DNA of 9,210 nt. It comes from Pseudomonadota bacterium. Its GTDB lineage: Bacteria; Desulfobacterota; Syntrophia; Syntrophales; UBA5619. The DNA is taken from the NCBI GenBank assembly GCA_018819165.1, contig JAHJQP010000140.1, positions 1-9,210 of the forward strand, in the 5' to 3' direction. Positions 1 through 6,216 of this stretch are shown here, one piece after another (position 1 is the first letter of the stretch; each line of letters begins with the position of its first letter). The notes below the pieces were generated by a model that was not told where the DNA came from, ran no database searches, and was given only the letters and a program-made list of their open reading frames with translations. A program made the translations under genes and the position numbers.

Positions 1-2
1 CA

Positions 3-137
3 GGCTGTTGAAAAACGCCCATCTGCTGCGTTCCCTCATCCTTCGTCGCTGCGACGTACACACAAGTACGTCTCACTCCTCAGGATTTCGGAGGCCTTGC
101 ATCTGGACGTTTTTGAACAGCCCTTTTTCAACAACCT
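3..137. repeat. Imperfect palindromic intergenic repeat (MITE/REP-like)
   Basis: The left arm begins GGCTGTTGAAAAACG at 3. The right arm, read on the opposite strand from 122, begins GGCTGTTCAAAAACG; the first 20 bases of the two arms match at 17 positions. A second, outer complement lies at 121-136, where the opposite strand reads GGTTGTTGAAAAAGGG, so the left end can pair with either of two right-end segments. The centre holds a perfect inverted repeat GACGTAC (53-59) and GTACGTC (66-72) with a 6-base loop. No ORF lies inside. I recall repeats of this style, ending in GAACAGCC followed by TTTTTCAACA, from Desulfobacterota genomes, but family membership is from memory only. It fills almost all of the space upstream of the acyl-CoA dehydrogenase gene. 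Confidence 0.75.
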
Positions 138-154
138 CTTAAGGTTGGAGTATT

Positions 155-164
155 GAGGAGAGGA
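155..164 (+). promoter_or_regulatory. Ribosome binding site fixing the GTG start at 169
   Basis: The purine run GAGGAGAGGA ends 4 bases before GTG at 169. An in-frame TGA at 154-156 lies just upstream, so translation must start after it. GTG at 169 is the first usable start and is well spaced from this Shine-Dalgarno sequence. Confidence 0.75.
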
Positions 165-168
165 CGCA

Positions 169-1299
169 GTGGATTTTAAGTACGGACCGGATTTAATAGT
201 TTTTCAAGAGCGGGCCAGGTGCTTTATTCGAAAGCATATGGAACCGGAAATCGACTATTACGACCAAAAATCCCTGTTCCCCAGAGAAACGTTCCAAAAG
301 TTCGGATCAGAGGGTTTTCTCGGTGCAGCGGTTCCGAAACAATACGGGGGTCAAGGGCTTGGAACAATCGGTTACTGCTTGCTCTGCGAGGAACTGGGGC
401 GTCTTGGCGCAGGTGCGATTCACAACGGAATCTTTCAGACCCAGAAAATGATTTTGGAATACGGCACGGAAGCGCTGAAGCAACGATTTGTCCCCGGATT
501 GTGTTCGGGAAGCATTCATGCGGCCACGGCGATTTCCGAACCGGACATGGGCTCCAGTTTTGCCCGGATGAAAACCATTGCAAAACGGGATGGGAATTTC
601 TTTGTACTCAGCGGAGTAAAGACCCATATCAACGATGCCGCAGAAGCGGACCTGATCAACGTATTTGCCAAAACGGACCTCGGTCTTACTGTCTTTCTTG
701 TGGAAAAAGGGTTGCCCGGCTTTAAAATAAAGGAGAAACTGGATCCCATGGGGTTGAGATCCTCTCCGATTTACACTTTGGAATTCGACGACTGTCGCAT
801 TCCCGATACCCATGTGGTGGGTGAAGAGGGGCAGGGATTGTCTGTATTCGTTGCAACGTTTAATTTCAGCCGGCTTGGTAATGCCAGCACGTTCATCGGC
901 ATGGCCAGAGAGGCCCTGGAAAGGGCCATAAATTTTGCGAAAGAACGGGAGGTCGGTCCGGCAAGAGTGTCGGACTTTCAGGGGATCCGCTGGATGATAG
1001 CAGATCTGTATACAAAACTGGAAGCGGCCGTCCTGCTCCGGGATAAGGCCGCCCATACGGAAGAGACCGAAGGGGAGGTTTCCGCCCTTTCTTCCATGGC
1101 CAAATATTATGCAGGAGAAACTGCTGTCGAAACCGTAATGAGCGCCATCCGGATTGTCGGAAGCCACGGATGTTACCGGGATACCCCTTTTGAACGCCTT
1201 TTAAGGGATGTGAAAGCCCTGGAAATTGCCGGGGGCACCCCTGAAATCATGAAAAACATCATCGCAACCAGTATTCTTGGAAAACCAAGGAAAGCATAG
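169..1299 (+). CDS. Acyl-CoA dehydrogenase family flavoprotein, atypical active site
   Basis: This 376-residue protein has the normal length and order of an acyl-CoA dehydrogenase: helical N-terminal domain (about 1-115), middle beta domain, and C-terminal helical domain (about 220-376). Family marks are the flavin-contact loop AISEPDMGSS (121-130), the SGVKTHINDA segment (148-157), VGEEGQGL (217-224), DFQGIRWMIAD (269-279) and the C-terminal GGTPEIMKNIIA (355-366). Members are cytosolic FAD enzymes that usually form an alpha-beta double bond in acyl-CoA and pass electrons to ETF. By hand alignment, the MCAD catalytic Glu376 position is Gly355, and the alternative Glu used by isovaleryl-CoA and long-chain enzymes (ERL motif) is Ser234 in FNFSRL. 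No canonical base is visible, so the reaction is uncertain. It may be a non-catalytic subunit of a mixed complex, an enzyme using another residue, or a lyase-type member. It lies 6 bases upstream of the enoyl-CoA hydratase gene, so the two are almost certainly cotranscribed. No promoter is visible between the repeat and the start. Confidence 0.9.
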   Translation: MDFKYGPDLIVFQERARCFIRKHMEPEIDYYDQKSLFPRETFQKFGSEGFLGAAVPKQYGGQGLGTIGYCLLCEELGRLGAGAIHNGIFQTQKMILEYGTEALKQRFVPGLCSGSIHAATAISEPDMGSSFARMKTIAKRDGNFFVLSGVKTHINDAAEADLINVFAKTDLGLTVFLVEKGLPGFKIKEKLDPMGLRSSPIYTLEFDDCRIPDTHVVGEEGQGLSVFVATFNFSRLGNASTFIGMAREALERAINFAKEREVGPARVSDFQGIRWMIADLYTKLEAAVLLRDKAAHTEETEGEVSALSSMAKYYAGETAVETVMSAIRIVGSHGCYRDTPFERLLRDVKALEIAGGTPEIMKNIIATSILGKPRKA

Positions 1300-1305
1300 G
1301 GTATC

Positions 1306-2070
1306 ATGGAATTCAAGGAAATCATTTATAAAGAAAAAGCGCCGGTCGCCATTATCACTCTAAATCGCCCGGAGAAACGAAACGTGTTCTCCATCGAAAT
1401 GATCGAAAGCATGATTCAAGCGTTACATTGCGCCCTCGAGAACGATGATATCAAAGCCGTTGTCATTACCGGAGCTGGCAGTGCCTTCTGCGCAGGGGGA
1501 GACATCCAGGAAATGATTCGGGCAGAACTCAGATCCTGGGGGTTGAAGAAATACCTGTGGGAACATCTTCAAAAAATCCCGATGCTGATGGCGGATATGG
1601 ACAAGTTGCTGGTCGCTGCGGTGAACGGACCGGCTGCCGGTGGAGGGTTTGATCTCGCCTTAGCCTGCGATGTAAGAACCGCCAGCTCGAGCGCCATGTT
1701 TATCTCGTCCTATGTTCGGCTGGGGCTGGCCCCAGGGTTTGGCGGATGTTTTTTCCTGCCGCGCATCATCGGACTTGGACAGGCCCTTGAAATTCTGCTT
1801 TCGGGCAGGGAAGTGCCGGCAGAAGAGGCGCTTCGCCTGGGCCTGGTAAACCAATTGTTTCCGGAAGAAACACTGATTGACGATACGATGTCGTGGGTTT
1901 TAAAGATAGTCCAATGGCCTATGCCGGCGCTGAAAGTGATCAAACGGGGAACTTACCAGGGTCTTACGTCGGATCTCAAGACCCATCTGGACTATCTTTC
2001 TTCCCAGGATGCACTCCTGTCCCTGACAGAGGAACATTTGAATATACTGGATCGACTCCAAAAAAAGTAA
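1306..2070 (+). CDS. Enoyl-CoA hydratase/isomerase (crotonase) family protein
   Basis: The 254-residue product is a full-length crotonase-fold protein. The N-terminal LNRPEKRNVFS (19-29), the oxyanion-hole segment AFCAGGD (60-66) and VNGPAAGGGFDLALACD (106-122) are typical of the superfamily, which binds acyl-CoA and stabilises a thioester enolate. Against rat mitochondrial enoyl-CoA hydratase, the Glu144 position is Asp116 (GFDL) and the Glu164 position is Tyr136 (SSYVRLGLAP). The following GLAPGFGGCFFLPRIIG (140-156) resembles the isomerase/PaaG-like branch. A simple hydratase with two Glu residues is therefore unlikely; an isomerase, a hydratase on an unusual enoyl- or dienoyl-CoA, or another crotonase reaction is possible. 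The start ATG follows the upstream stop by 6 bases, with a weak AAGGAAAG Shine-Dalgarno sequence inside the end of the previous gene, which supports translational coupling. It converges with the minus-strand operon to its right. Confidence 0.9.
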   Translation: MEFKEIIYKEKAPVAIITLNRPEKRNVFSIEMIESMIQALHCALENDDIKAVVITGAGSAFCAGGDIQEMIRAELRSWGLKKYLWEHLQKIPMLMADMDKLLVAAVNGPAAGGGFDLALACDVRTASSSAMFISSYVRLGLAPGFGGCFFLPRIIGLGQALEILLSGREVPAEEALRLGLVNQLFPEETLIDDTMSWVLKIVQWPMPALKVIKRGTYQGLTSDLKTHLDYLSSQDALLSLTEEHLNILDRLQKK

Positions 2071-2268
2071 GGTTCGTCCGGCTTAAGCGTACTTTTCTAA
2101 AATGTCTTTCTTCCTTATTTATGTCCCGTCCCCATGTGGTTTTTTGACAGTTGACCATGAAACCGTATTAATGCACTTTAGCGCCGAAAACAACCTGCTT
2201 CCGGAAAGTTTGTCGGAATTTCATTTCCCGTCTTTTTGCCCTCCGCCCTTCGCCTTCTGTCCTTCACC
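2071..2268. other. Convergent intergenic region, no clear terminator
   Basis: This region separates two convergent genes. A weak inverted pair AAAAGTA (2063-2069) and TACTTTT (2090-2096) overlaps the stop codon of the crotonase gene, but its 20-base loop and AT-only stem make it a poor terminator. The right end is a pyrimidine-rich heptad repeat, listed separately. I see no convincing small gene here. Confidence 0.5.
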
Positions 2269-2273
2269 CTACG
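2232..2273 (+). repeat. Degenerate 7-nt tandem repeat at the operon 3' end
   Basis: Six consecutive 7-base units fit the consensus YCYTYYG, starting CTTTTTG and CCCTCCG and ending CCCTACG. G occupies the last position in five units and A in the one at 2260-2266. The final unit runs into the stop codon (2269-2271, opposite strand) of the DUF4129-like gene. In the operon transcript this reads as a purine-rich 3' tail. A related three-unit copy lies at 5891-5911. Confidence 0.6.
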
Positions 2274-3660
2274 GCATCATCCGCAGTTTTAAACGGCTCA
2301 GCCACAGGGCCGGGCGCTGCATTCGCCGTAGTCCCAGGCGGGCATCGCTCAACTGCTGTCGGTGCGGAAATCTCTGCCCGTAAATCTGCCGGTTGAAAAG
2401 CGCCACGATCGTGTCGATTTCTTCTGCCAGCGGCCTGAACTGCCGTTTCAGCCGTCGACCGTATTCGAGGGGAGTCTCACTGGGATCAGCCACGACCCCG
2501 CTGTGACGTCCCCAGCGTAACAGTGCGCTGTATAGCTGAATCGAACCGGGCGGACTGCCGGGTTTGAACAGTTTGCCGTACAGGCCGGCCAGGAACCTAA
2601 TCCAGCGACGAATCCGGCGGGTCAAACGATTGCGGTCAATTTTTTCACGGGTGGCGGCCGTTCTTGAAAAGAGCCAGCGCAGCAATACCCGCACACCGAA
2701 ACACAGAAAAAGAACCATCGCCAGGATCAGCACCCCCCACAATCCCCAGATGGATATTTTCAGAAAAAGGGCCATCCATTCGCCGGATTCACCGATCGGC
2801 GCGCCTGCAAACCCACCCCCGGTGGACGGATCGCCGCTCCCCCCCGGCCGGCTTTGACCGCGCATGAGCATAAAACGCAAAAAAGCGACTAAGATCGGAA
2901 CCAGCGGTTTCCCGGCAATTTTGAGCGCCTCGTACCCGGCGGCGGATGCGATCTGCAGATAGGGCAGAAACAGCAGGACCAGTCCCGTCCCGAGAAAAAA
3001 AACGGCGGCGCTGAAACTCATCAACAGTCCGATGCCCCGATAGCCCGCCAGAAAGTCTTTGCGGCCGCCGCTTTGATTCCGGGCCAGGGCGATGGCGAGC
3101 AGTGCAAAAACAAAAAACGGATACATCATGAACTCGGAAAGGTTTTCGGCCGGTTGAATTCCCTGCTGCACCCGCATCACCAGCCTGACGATCAGCAGGC
3201 TGAAAAACATCGCGAATCCCAGGTCAAAACGGTTACAGACGGCCAGGTAGGAAGCTTGACGCAGGACCAGTCGAACGCCGCCGGCCCAGAAGGCAAGGAC
3301 GCAGCCTAAAAAAACAGACAGAATCAGCCATTCGATGAATCCCAGTGAACGACCGAAGAAATCCGCCGCCCAGCTTCGGCTCAAAAAGGCATCCGACCCA
3401 TACCAGAGCAAGTGTACGCTCCTCAGGGCGAAAAACGCCAGGCAGGTGACATGAAGCAGAAGAAGATAAATGACGCGCCAGCCCCTCCCCCGGCAGGCGG
3501 CGGTCAGAATCCCCGCAAGTGCAAAAGTCGCCAGGCCTTCGGGCAGCGGGAAAGGGCGGTTGAGTATCGGATGCATGACGAAAACAACCCAGGCATATAT
3601 CCAGCAGAATTCCATACCGGCCCTTGATGCGACAAAGATGTTGTCCGACATCCTTTTCAT
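2269..3660 (-). CDS. Multi-pass membrane protein with DUF4129-like C-terminus
   Basis: The 463-residue product has about eight hydrophobic segments. The clearest are near 18-33, 43-55, 64-86, 107-126, 146-163, 177-193, 209-234 and 297-328. A Gly/Ser/Pro-rich linker (about 268-292) precedes the last of these, and a basic cytoplasmic-type stretch (330-365) follows it. The C-terminal part, about 371-430, reads as a DUF4129 domain: a Tyr-containing helix near LYSALLRWG, then SETPLEYGRRL (394-404), then LFNRQIYGQRF (421-431). DUF4129 often sits at the end of transglutaminase-like membrane proteins beside MoxR and DUF58 genes; no transglutaminase Cys-His-Asp core is visible here. Its ATG overlaps the DUF58 stop codon (ATGA), with a GGAGGAG Shine-Dalgarno sequence about 11 bases upstream, so it is translationally coupled as the last gene of the operon. 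Its molecular function is unknown; an envelope-associated partner of the MoxR ATPase is inferred. Confidence 0.8.
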   Translation of the reverse strand: MKRMSDNIFVASRAGMEFCWIYAWVVFVMHPILNRPFPLPEGLATFALAGILTAACRGRGWRVIYLLLLHVTCLAFFALRSVHLLWYGSDAFLSRSWAADFFGRSLGFIEWLILSVFLGCVLAFWAGGVRLVLRQASYLAVCNRFDLGFAMFFSLLIVRLVMRVQQGIQPAENLSEFMMYPFFVFALLAIALARNQSGGRKDFLAGYRGIGLLMSFSAAVFFLGTGLVLLFLPYLQIASAAGYEALKIAGKPLVPILVAFLRFMLMRGQSRPGGSGDPSTGGGFAGAPIGESGEWMALFLKISIWGLWGVLILAMVLFLCFGVRVLLRWLFSRTAATREKIDRNRLTRRIRRWIRFLAGLYGKLFKPGSPPGSIQLYSALLRWGRHSGVVADPSETPLEYGRRLKRQFRPLAEEIDTIVALFNRQIYGQRFPHRQQLSDARLGLRRMQRPALWLSRLKLRMMP

Positions 3661-4853
3661 GGGTTCCCGCGCTCCTCCAGGCGAATGTCATCGAGCCGGT
3701 AGAGATTCTGATCCGCTGCCGCATCATGCGGGTCACAGACAATCATCACCAATGGAATGTTGCGATGTTTAAAATATTCCTTCAGCGCCATACTGCCGGC
3801 ATCGTGCCGGTACACCAGGCAGACACCGGTTACCCCCCATGGCAGGGTCAACCCGCGTTGCAGCATGTCCACCAGGTTCTCTCGCGGCATCGCTTCCAGC
3901 CTGGCCATGGTTTCCAGTATCTCGGGAAGCTGGTTCCGGTTCCGGGTGACGGGAAGCATGGCTCGTCCGCCGCCGGTTAATTGGCCGTTGGTAGCCAATC
4001 CCACGGCGTAACGCAGACGGGCGAACTCGATCGCCAGGGAGGCAGCGACTTCAAGGCCGCGTTCGAAGGCCTCTCCGGTTTCATCTTCCGCAAATCGGTC
4101 GGTACAAACCAGCAGCAAGACTTTTTCCTGCTCCGCCGGTTCGCACACCTTTTCCTGCAGGCGGTTGTAACGGGCGCTGGCTTTCCAGTGAATGAACCGG
4201 GCAGGACGCCGGTACTGGTAATCTCTCGTCCCGTGGATGTAAACCGGATCCTCGATGGGACTGCGGGCGCCGGGGACCCCGAAGAAATCGCGCCGCGGCA
4301 GCAAGACCGGATTCAGGGGGACCAGCCGGGGGTAGACGACGATGTCATGAAAATCAGCCGTCTGCTTTTCAAGAGGGCAGAAACCCATCGGATCGCCCAC
4401 GGCAAGACGGAGCGGCCCGACACGGTGAACCCCCCTTCTGGAGGCAGTCAGCCTCCAGTCAAAGCTAACCTGCTGATACCACAACAATCCGCTGTCCCTA
4501 ACAGACGGCATATCACCGGTATCGACCCGCAGACGACCGTCAATGACGGGCGCTACCTGGAGCCAGATGGGCAGGAACTTGTTGTTTTCAATCCGGGCGG
4601 TCAGCAGCACTTCCTCGCCGGGAAACAGTTTTTTCTTGTCGGCCTTCAACCTGCACCGAATGCCGGCAAGGCTCAATCGGCTCCAACCCCTTGCGCCGGC
4701 GATCATGGCAAACACAAGCATACAGAAAACCGTCAGCGAAGTCTGATTATTCAGCAATGCAATAAACAGCACGACGCCGACGAGCAGCAGGATGATCGGC
4801 TCGACAAAAACGGAAGATCTCCGGTTTCCAGTGTCACTGTCCGCCATCGGCAT
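3657..4853 (-). CDS. DUF58 domain membrane-anchored protein
   Basis: The 398-residue product starts with two adjacent hydrophobic segments (about 18-34 and 39-53), which anchor it in the membrane. A beta-rich region follows (about 65-160; PGEEVLLTARIEN, then RRGVHRVGPLRLAVGDPMGF), and then the DUF58 signature around 209-245: TRDYQYRRPARFIHWKASAR, followed by a Glu-rich stretch and KVLLLVCTD, the start of a von Willebrand A-like fold. The motif normally reads R-x-Y-x-x-G-D; here the Gly-Asp is replaced by Arg-Arg (DYQYRRPARFIHW). DUF58 proteins are nearly always next to a MoxR ATPase and are thought to be its client or partner. The start ATG shares one base with the MoxR stop (TAATG), and the end overlaps the next gene by 4 bases, so the three genes form one transcript. 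A second in-frame ATG two codons downstream is an alternative start. Confidence 0.9.
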   Translation of the reverse strand: MPMADSDTGNRRSSVFVEPIILLLVGVVLFIALLNNQTSLTVFCMLVFAMIAGARGWSRLSLAGIRCRLKADKKKLFPGEEVLLTARIENNKFLPIWLQVAPVIDGRLRVDTGDMPSVRDSGLLWYQQVSFDWRLTASRRGVHRVGPLRLAVGDPMGFCPLEKQTADFHDIVVYPRLVPLNPVLLPRRDFFGVPGARSPIEDPVYIHGTRDYQYRRPARFIHWKASARYNRLQEKVCEPAEQEKVLLLVCTDRFAEDETGEAFERGLEVAASLAIEFARLRYAVGLATNGQLTGGGRAMLPVTRNRNQLPEILETMARLEAMPRENLVDMLQRGLTLPWGVTGVCLVYRHDAGSMALKEYFKHRNIPLVMIVCDPHDAAADQNLYRLDDIRLEERGNP

Positions 4854-5791
4854 TACTCCGCCGGCAGTGGAACGGGAATCTGTTTCAGAATCTGCTCGAC
4901 GAAATGATCCGCCGTTTCCCCCCGCAGCAATTCGGCGTCCTTTAAAATGAGCCGGTGGGACAGGGCGGGAACCGCTATTGCCTTGATGTCATCCGGCAGC
5001 ACGTAATCCCTCCCCCTCAAACCGGCCAGGGCCTGTCCCGCCCGCATCAGTGCCAGGGCGCCGCGGGGACTGGCACCGAAACGCAGCGAATCGTGGCGGC
5101 GGGTGGCCCCGGTGATATCCGCGATATACTCCCTTACGGCAGCGGACACCCGGATGCTTGCGCGCGCGCGCTGCAGTTCGCCGAGCTGTTCCAGCGTGGC
5201 GACGGCTTCCAGTTCCGGCAGCGGGTCGTTTTCCTGAAATCGTTCGAGGATTGCGATTTCTTCGCGCCTGTCCGGATATCCCAAGCGCAACCGCAGCAGA
5301 AAGCGGTCCAGCTGGGCTTCCGGCAACGGGAAGGTCCCTTCCAGTTCGATGGGGTTTTGTGTCGCGATCACCAAAAACGGGACCGGCAGTCGCATGGTCT
5401 GCCCGTCGACGGTCACCTGGCGCTCCTCCATACTTTCCAGCAGGCTCGCCTGGGTCCTGGGAATCGTCCGGTTGATTTCATCGGCCAGCAGAATATTGGT
5501 CATCACGGGACCCGGCTGGAACTGAAATCGACCCTCCTGCTGGTTGTAAACGTTAAATCCGGTAATGTCGGACGGCAGCAGGTCCGGCGTGAACTGAACC
5601 CGCCTGAAGCGGCCGCTGATGCTTCTGGCCAGGGATTTGGCCATCAAAGTCTTGCCGACACCCGGAACATCTTCGAGCAACACATGACCATCGGCCAGAA
5701 GTGCCACCAGTAGAAGCTCCAGGCAGTCGCGTTTGCCGACGATCACCCGTGACATATTGGCGATGATGTTCTCACACAAGCTGAAATCCAA
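4853..5791 (-). CDS. MoxR-family AAA+ ATPase
   Basis: MoxR ATPases are cytosolic AAA+ chaperone-like enzymes that remodel or activate partner proteins, often those with vWA-type domains. From the TTG at 5791 the product is 312 residues, a normal length. It shows Walker A (PGVGKTL, 43-49), the MoxR-typical FTPDLLPSDITGFNVYN (67-83), Walker B (ILLADEINR, 100-108), the sensor 1 segment ATQNPIELEGTFPLPEAQLDRF (143-164) and the sensor 2 SPRGALAL (241-248) in the lid domain. The reading frame stays open to a further TTG at 5812, but that would place the strong AGGAGGAG inside the gene; this Shine-Dalgarno sequence sits 5 bases before the TTG at 5791, which I therefore prefer. It is the first gene of an operon with the DUF58 and DUF4129-like genes, overlapping the former by one base. 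The direct neighbour is its likely partner. I cannot see a convincing promoter upstream. Confidence 0.93.
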   Translation of the reverse strand: MDFSLCENIIANMSRVIVGKRDCLELLLVALLADGHVLLEDVPGVGKTLMAKSLARSISGRFRRVQFTPDLLPSDITGFNVYNQQEGRFQFQPGPVMTNILLADEINRTIPRTQASLLESMEERQVTVDGQTMRLPVPFLVIATQNPIELEGTFPLPEAQLDRFLLRLRLGYPDRREEIAILERFQENDPLPELEAVATLEQLGELQRARASIRVSAAVREYIADITGATRRHDSLRFGASPRGALALMRAGQALAGLRGRDYVLPDDIKAIAVPALSHRLILKDAELLRGETADHFVEQILKQIPVPLPAE

Positions 5792-5796
5792 AGTGA

Positions 5797-5804
5797 CTCC
5801 TCCT
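5797..5804 (-). promoter_or_regulatory. Ribosome binding site selecting TTG start at 5791
   Basis: On the minus strand AGGAGGAG is followed by TCACT and then TTG. This near-ideal Shine-Dalgarno sequence decides in favour of the TTG at 5791 over the in-frame TTG at 5812, which lies upstream of it. Confidence 0.85.
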
Positions 5805-5890
5805 GTTTTCAATTTAATTTAATTGAACCTGCCTGATTTTGATCGAAAAATCCAGACAAATCGATTCGCCCGCTAAAACTTTTCAAACCG

Positions 5891-5911
5891 CCCTCTGCCC
5901 TTTGCCCCCTG
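5891..5911 (+). repeat. Three-unit 7-nt repeat in the operon leader
   Basis: Three adjacent heptads read CCCTCTG, CCCTTTG and CCCCCTG on the plus strand. They match the YCYTYYG-type units at 2232-2273 and have the same orientation. The copy lies about 100 bases upstream of the MoxR start, so the repeat occurs on both sides of the three-gene operon. Confidence 0.55.
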
Positions 5912-6020
5912 CCGGCCTCGACCGCGACCCGAAAGTTTTCTCCCATTGCACCGCATCCTTTCCTTTTTTTTCATAAGCCATCGAAACACTTGACTTTTTA
6001 TCAAAATTCTTTGCAGAATA

Positions 6021-6040
6021 CCCCGCGGCAAGCCGCGGGG
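6021..6040. repeat. Perfect GC-rich hairpin
   Basis: CCCCGCGGC and GCCGCGGGG form a perfect 9-bp inverted repeat around AA (a 4-base CAAG loop once the tight closing pair opens). It has no T-run on either side, so it is not an intrinsic terminator. It resembles REP-type palindromes found scattered between genes, and it is paired with a second hairpin 27 bases downstream. Confidence 0.7.
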
Positions 6041-6067
6041 ATGAATGCATGCCTTACCGAGGGGGTT

Positions 6068-6095
6068 ATAAGGGGGAGCGGAGCGTTCCCCTTAT
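6068..6095. repeat. Second intergenic hairpin (ATAAGGGG / CCCCTTAT)
   Basis: ATAAGGGG (6068-6075) pairs perfectly with CCCCTTAT (6088-6095). One G-U and one A-U pair extend the stem to 10, leaving the loop GCGGAGCG. No U-tract follows. Together with the hairpin at 6021-6040 it looks like a two-stem palindromic unit just before the promoter candidate. Confidence 0.6.
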
Positions 6096-6100
6096 CCACA

Positions 6101-6129
6101 TTGGCCATTGCGTCGAGGTATGATATATT
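6101..6129 (+). promoter_or_regulatory. Candidate sigma-70 promoter for the methyltransferase genes
   Basis: TTGGCC (6101-6106) and TATATT (6124-6129) are separated by 17 bases and lie about 90 bases upstream of the methyltransferase ATG. The match is fair at both hexamers and the spacing is optimal. This is a pattern match only. Confidence 0.4.
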
Positions 6130-6216
6130 GGGTGGGGATGCTTTCTGTTCTCGGTTATAGGACGGTGCAGACCCTCTTTGACATGGGAAAGCGAACTGCT
6201 TGAAGGAAGGTGAAGC

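Larger units (their letters stand above)
5792..6216. other. Divergent intergenic region, 425 bases
   Basis: No coding sequence is convincing here. Reading left to right it holds the MoxR Shine-Dalgarno sequence, an AT-rich stretch with AATTTAATTTAATT (5811-5824), a three-unit heptad repeat (5891-5911), a pyrimidine-rich patch (5956-5971), a weak promoter-like TTGACT at 5990-5995, two strong hairpins (6021-6040 and 6068-6095), and a better promoter candidate (6101-6129) for the methyltransferase genes. I looked for a cobalamin riboswitch, which would suit corrinoid genes, and did not recognise one. Confidence 0.6.

Noticed and set aside
307..1167. A 286-codon open frame on the minus strand
   Set aside because: It is antisense to the acyl-CoA dehydrogenase, whose motifs are clear; the minus-strand translation shows no family features.
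2063..2096. Terminator after the crotonase gene
   Set aside because: The only inverted pair is AT-only with a 20-base loop and no following T-run of useful length.
3981..4907. A 308-codon open frame on the plus strand
   Set aside because: It lies antisense to the DUF58 gene and has a low-complexity Gln/Pro/Arg composition with no recognisable motifs, whereas the opposite strand carries the DUF58 signature.
4955..5713. A 252-codon open frame on the plus strand
   Set aside because: It is the mirror of the MoxR ATPase gene and is explained by high third-position GC; Walker A and B are on the other strand.
5813..6216. Cobalamin riboswitch upstream of the corrinoid-dependent genes
   Set aside because: I could not find a B12-box-like GCCACTG segment or the expected long multi-stem layout; the hairpins present are short and isolated.
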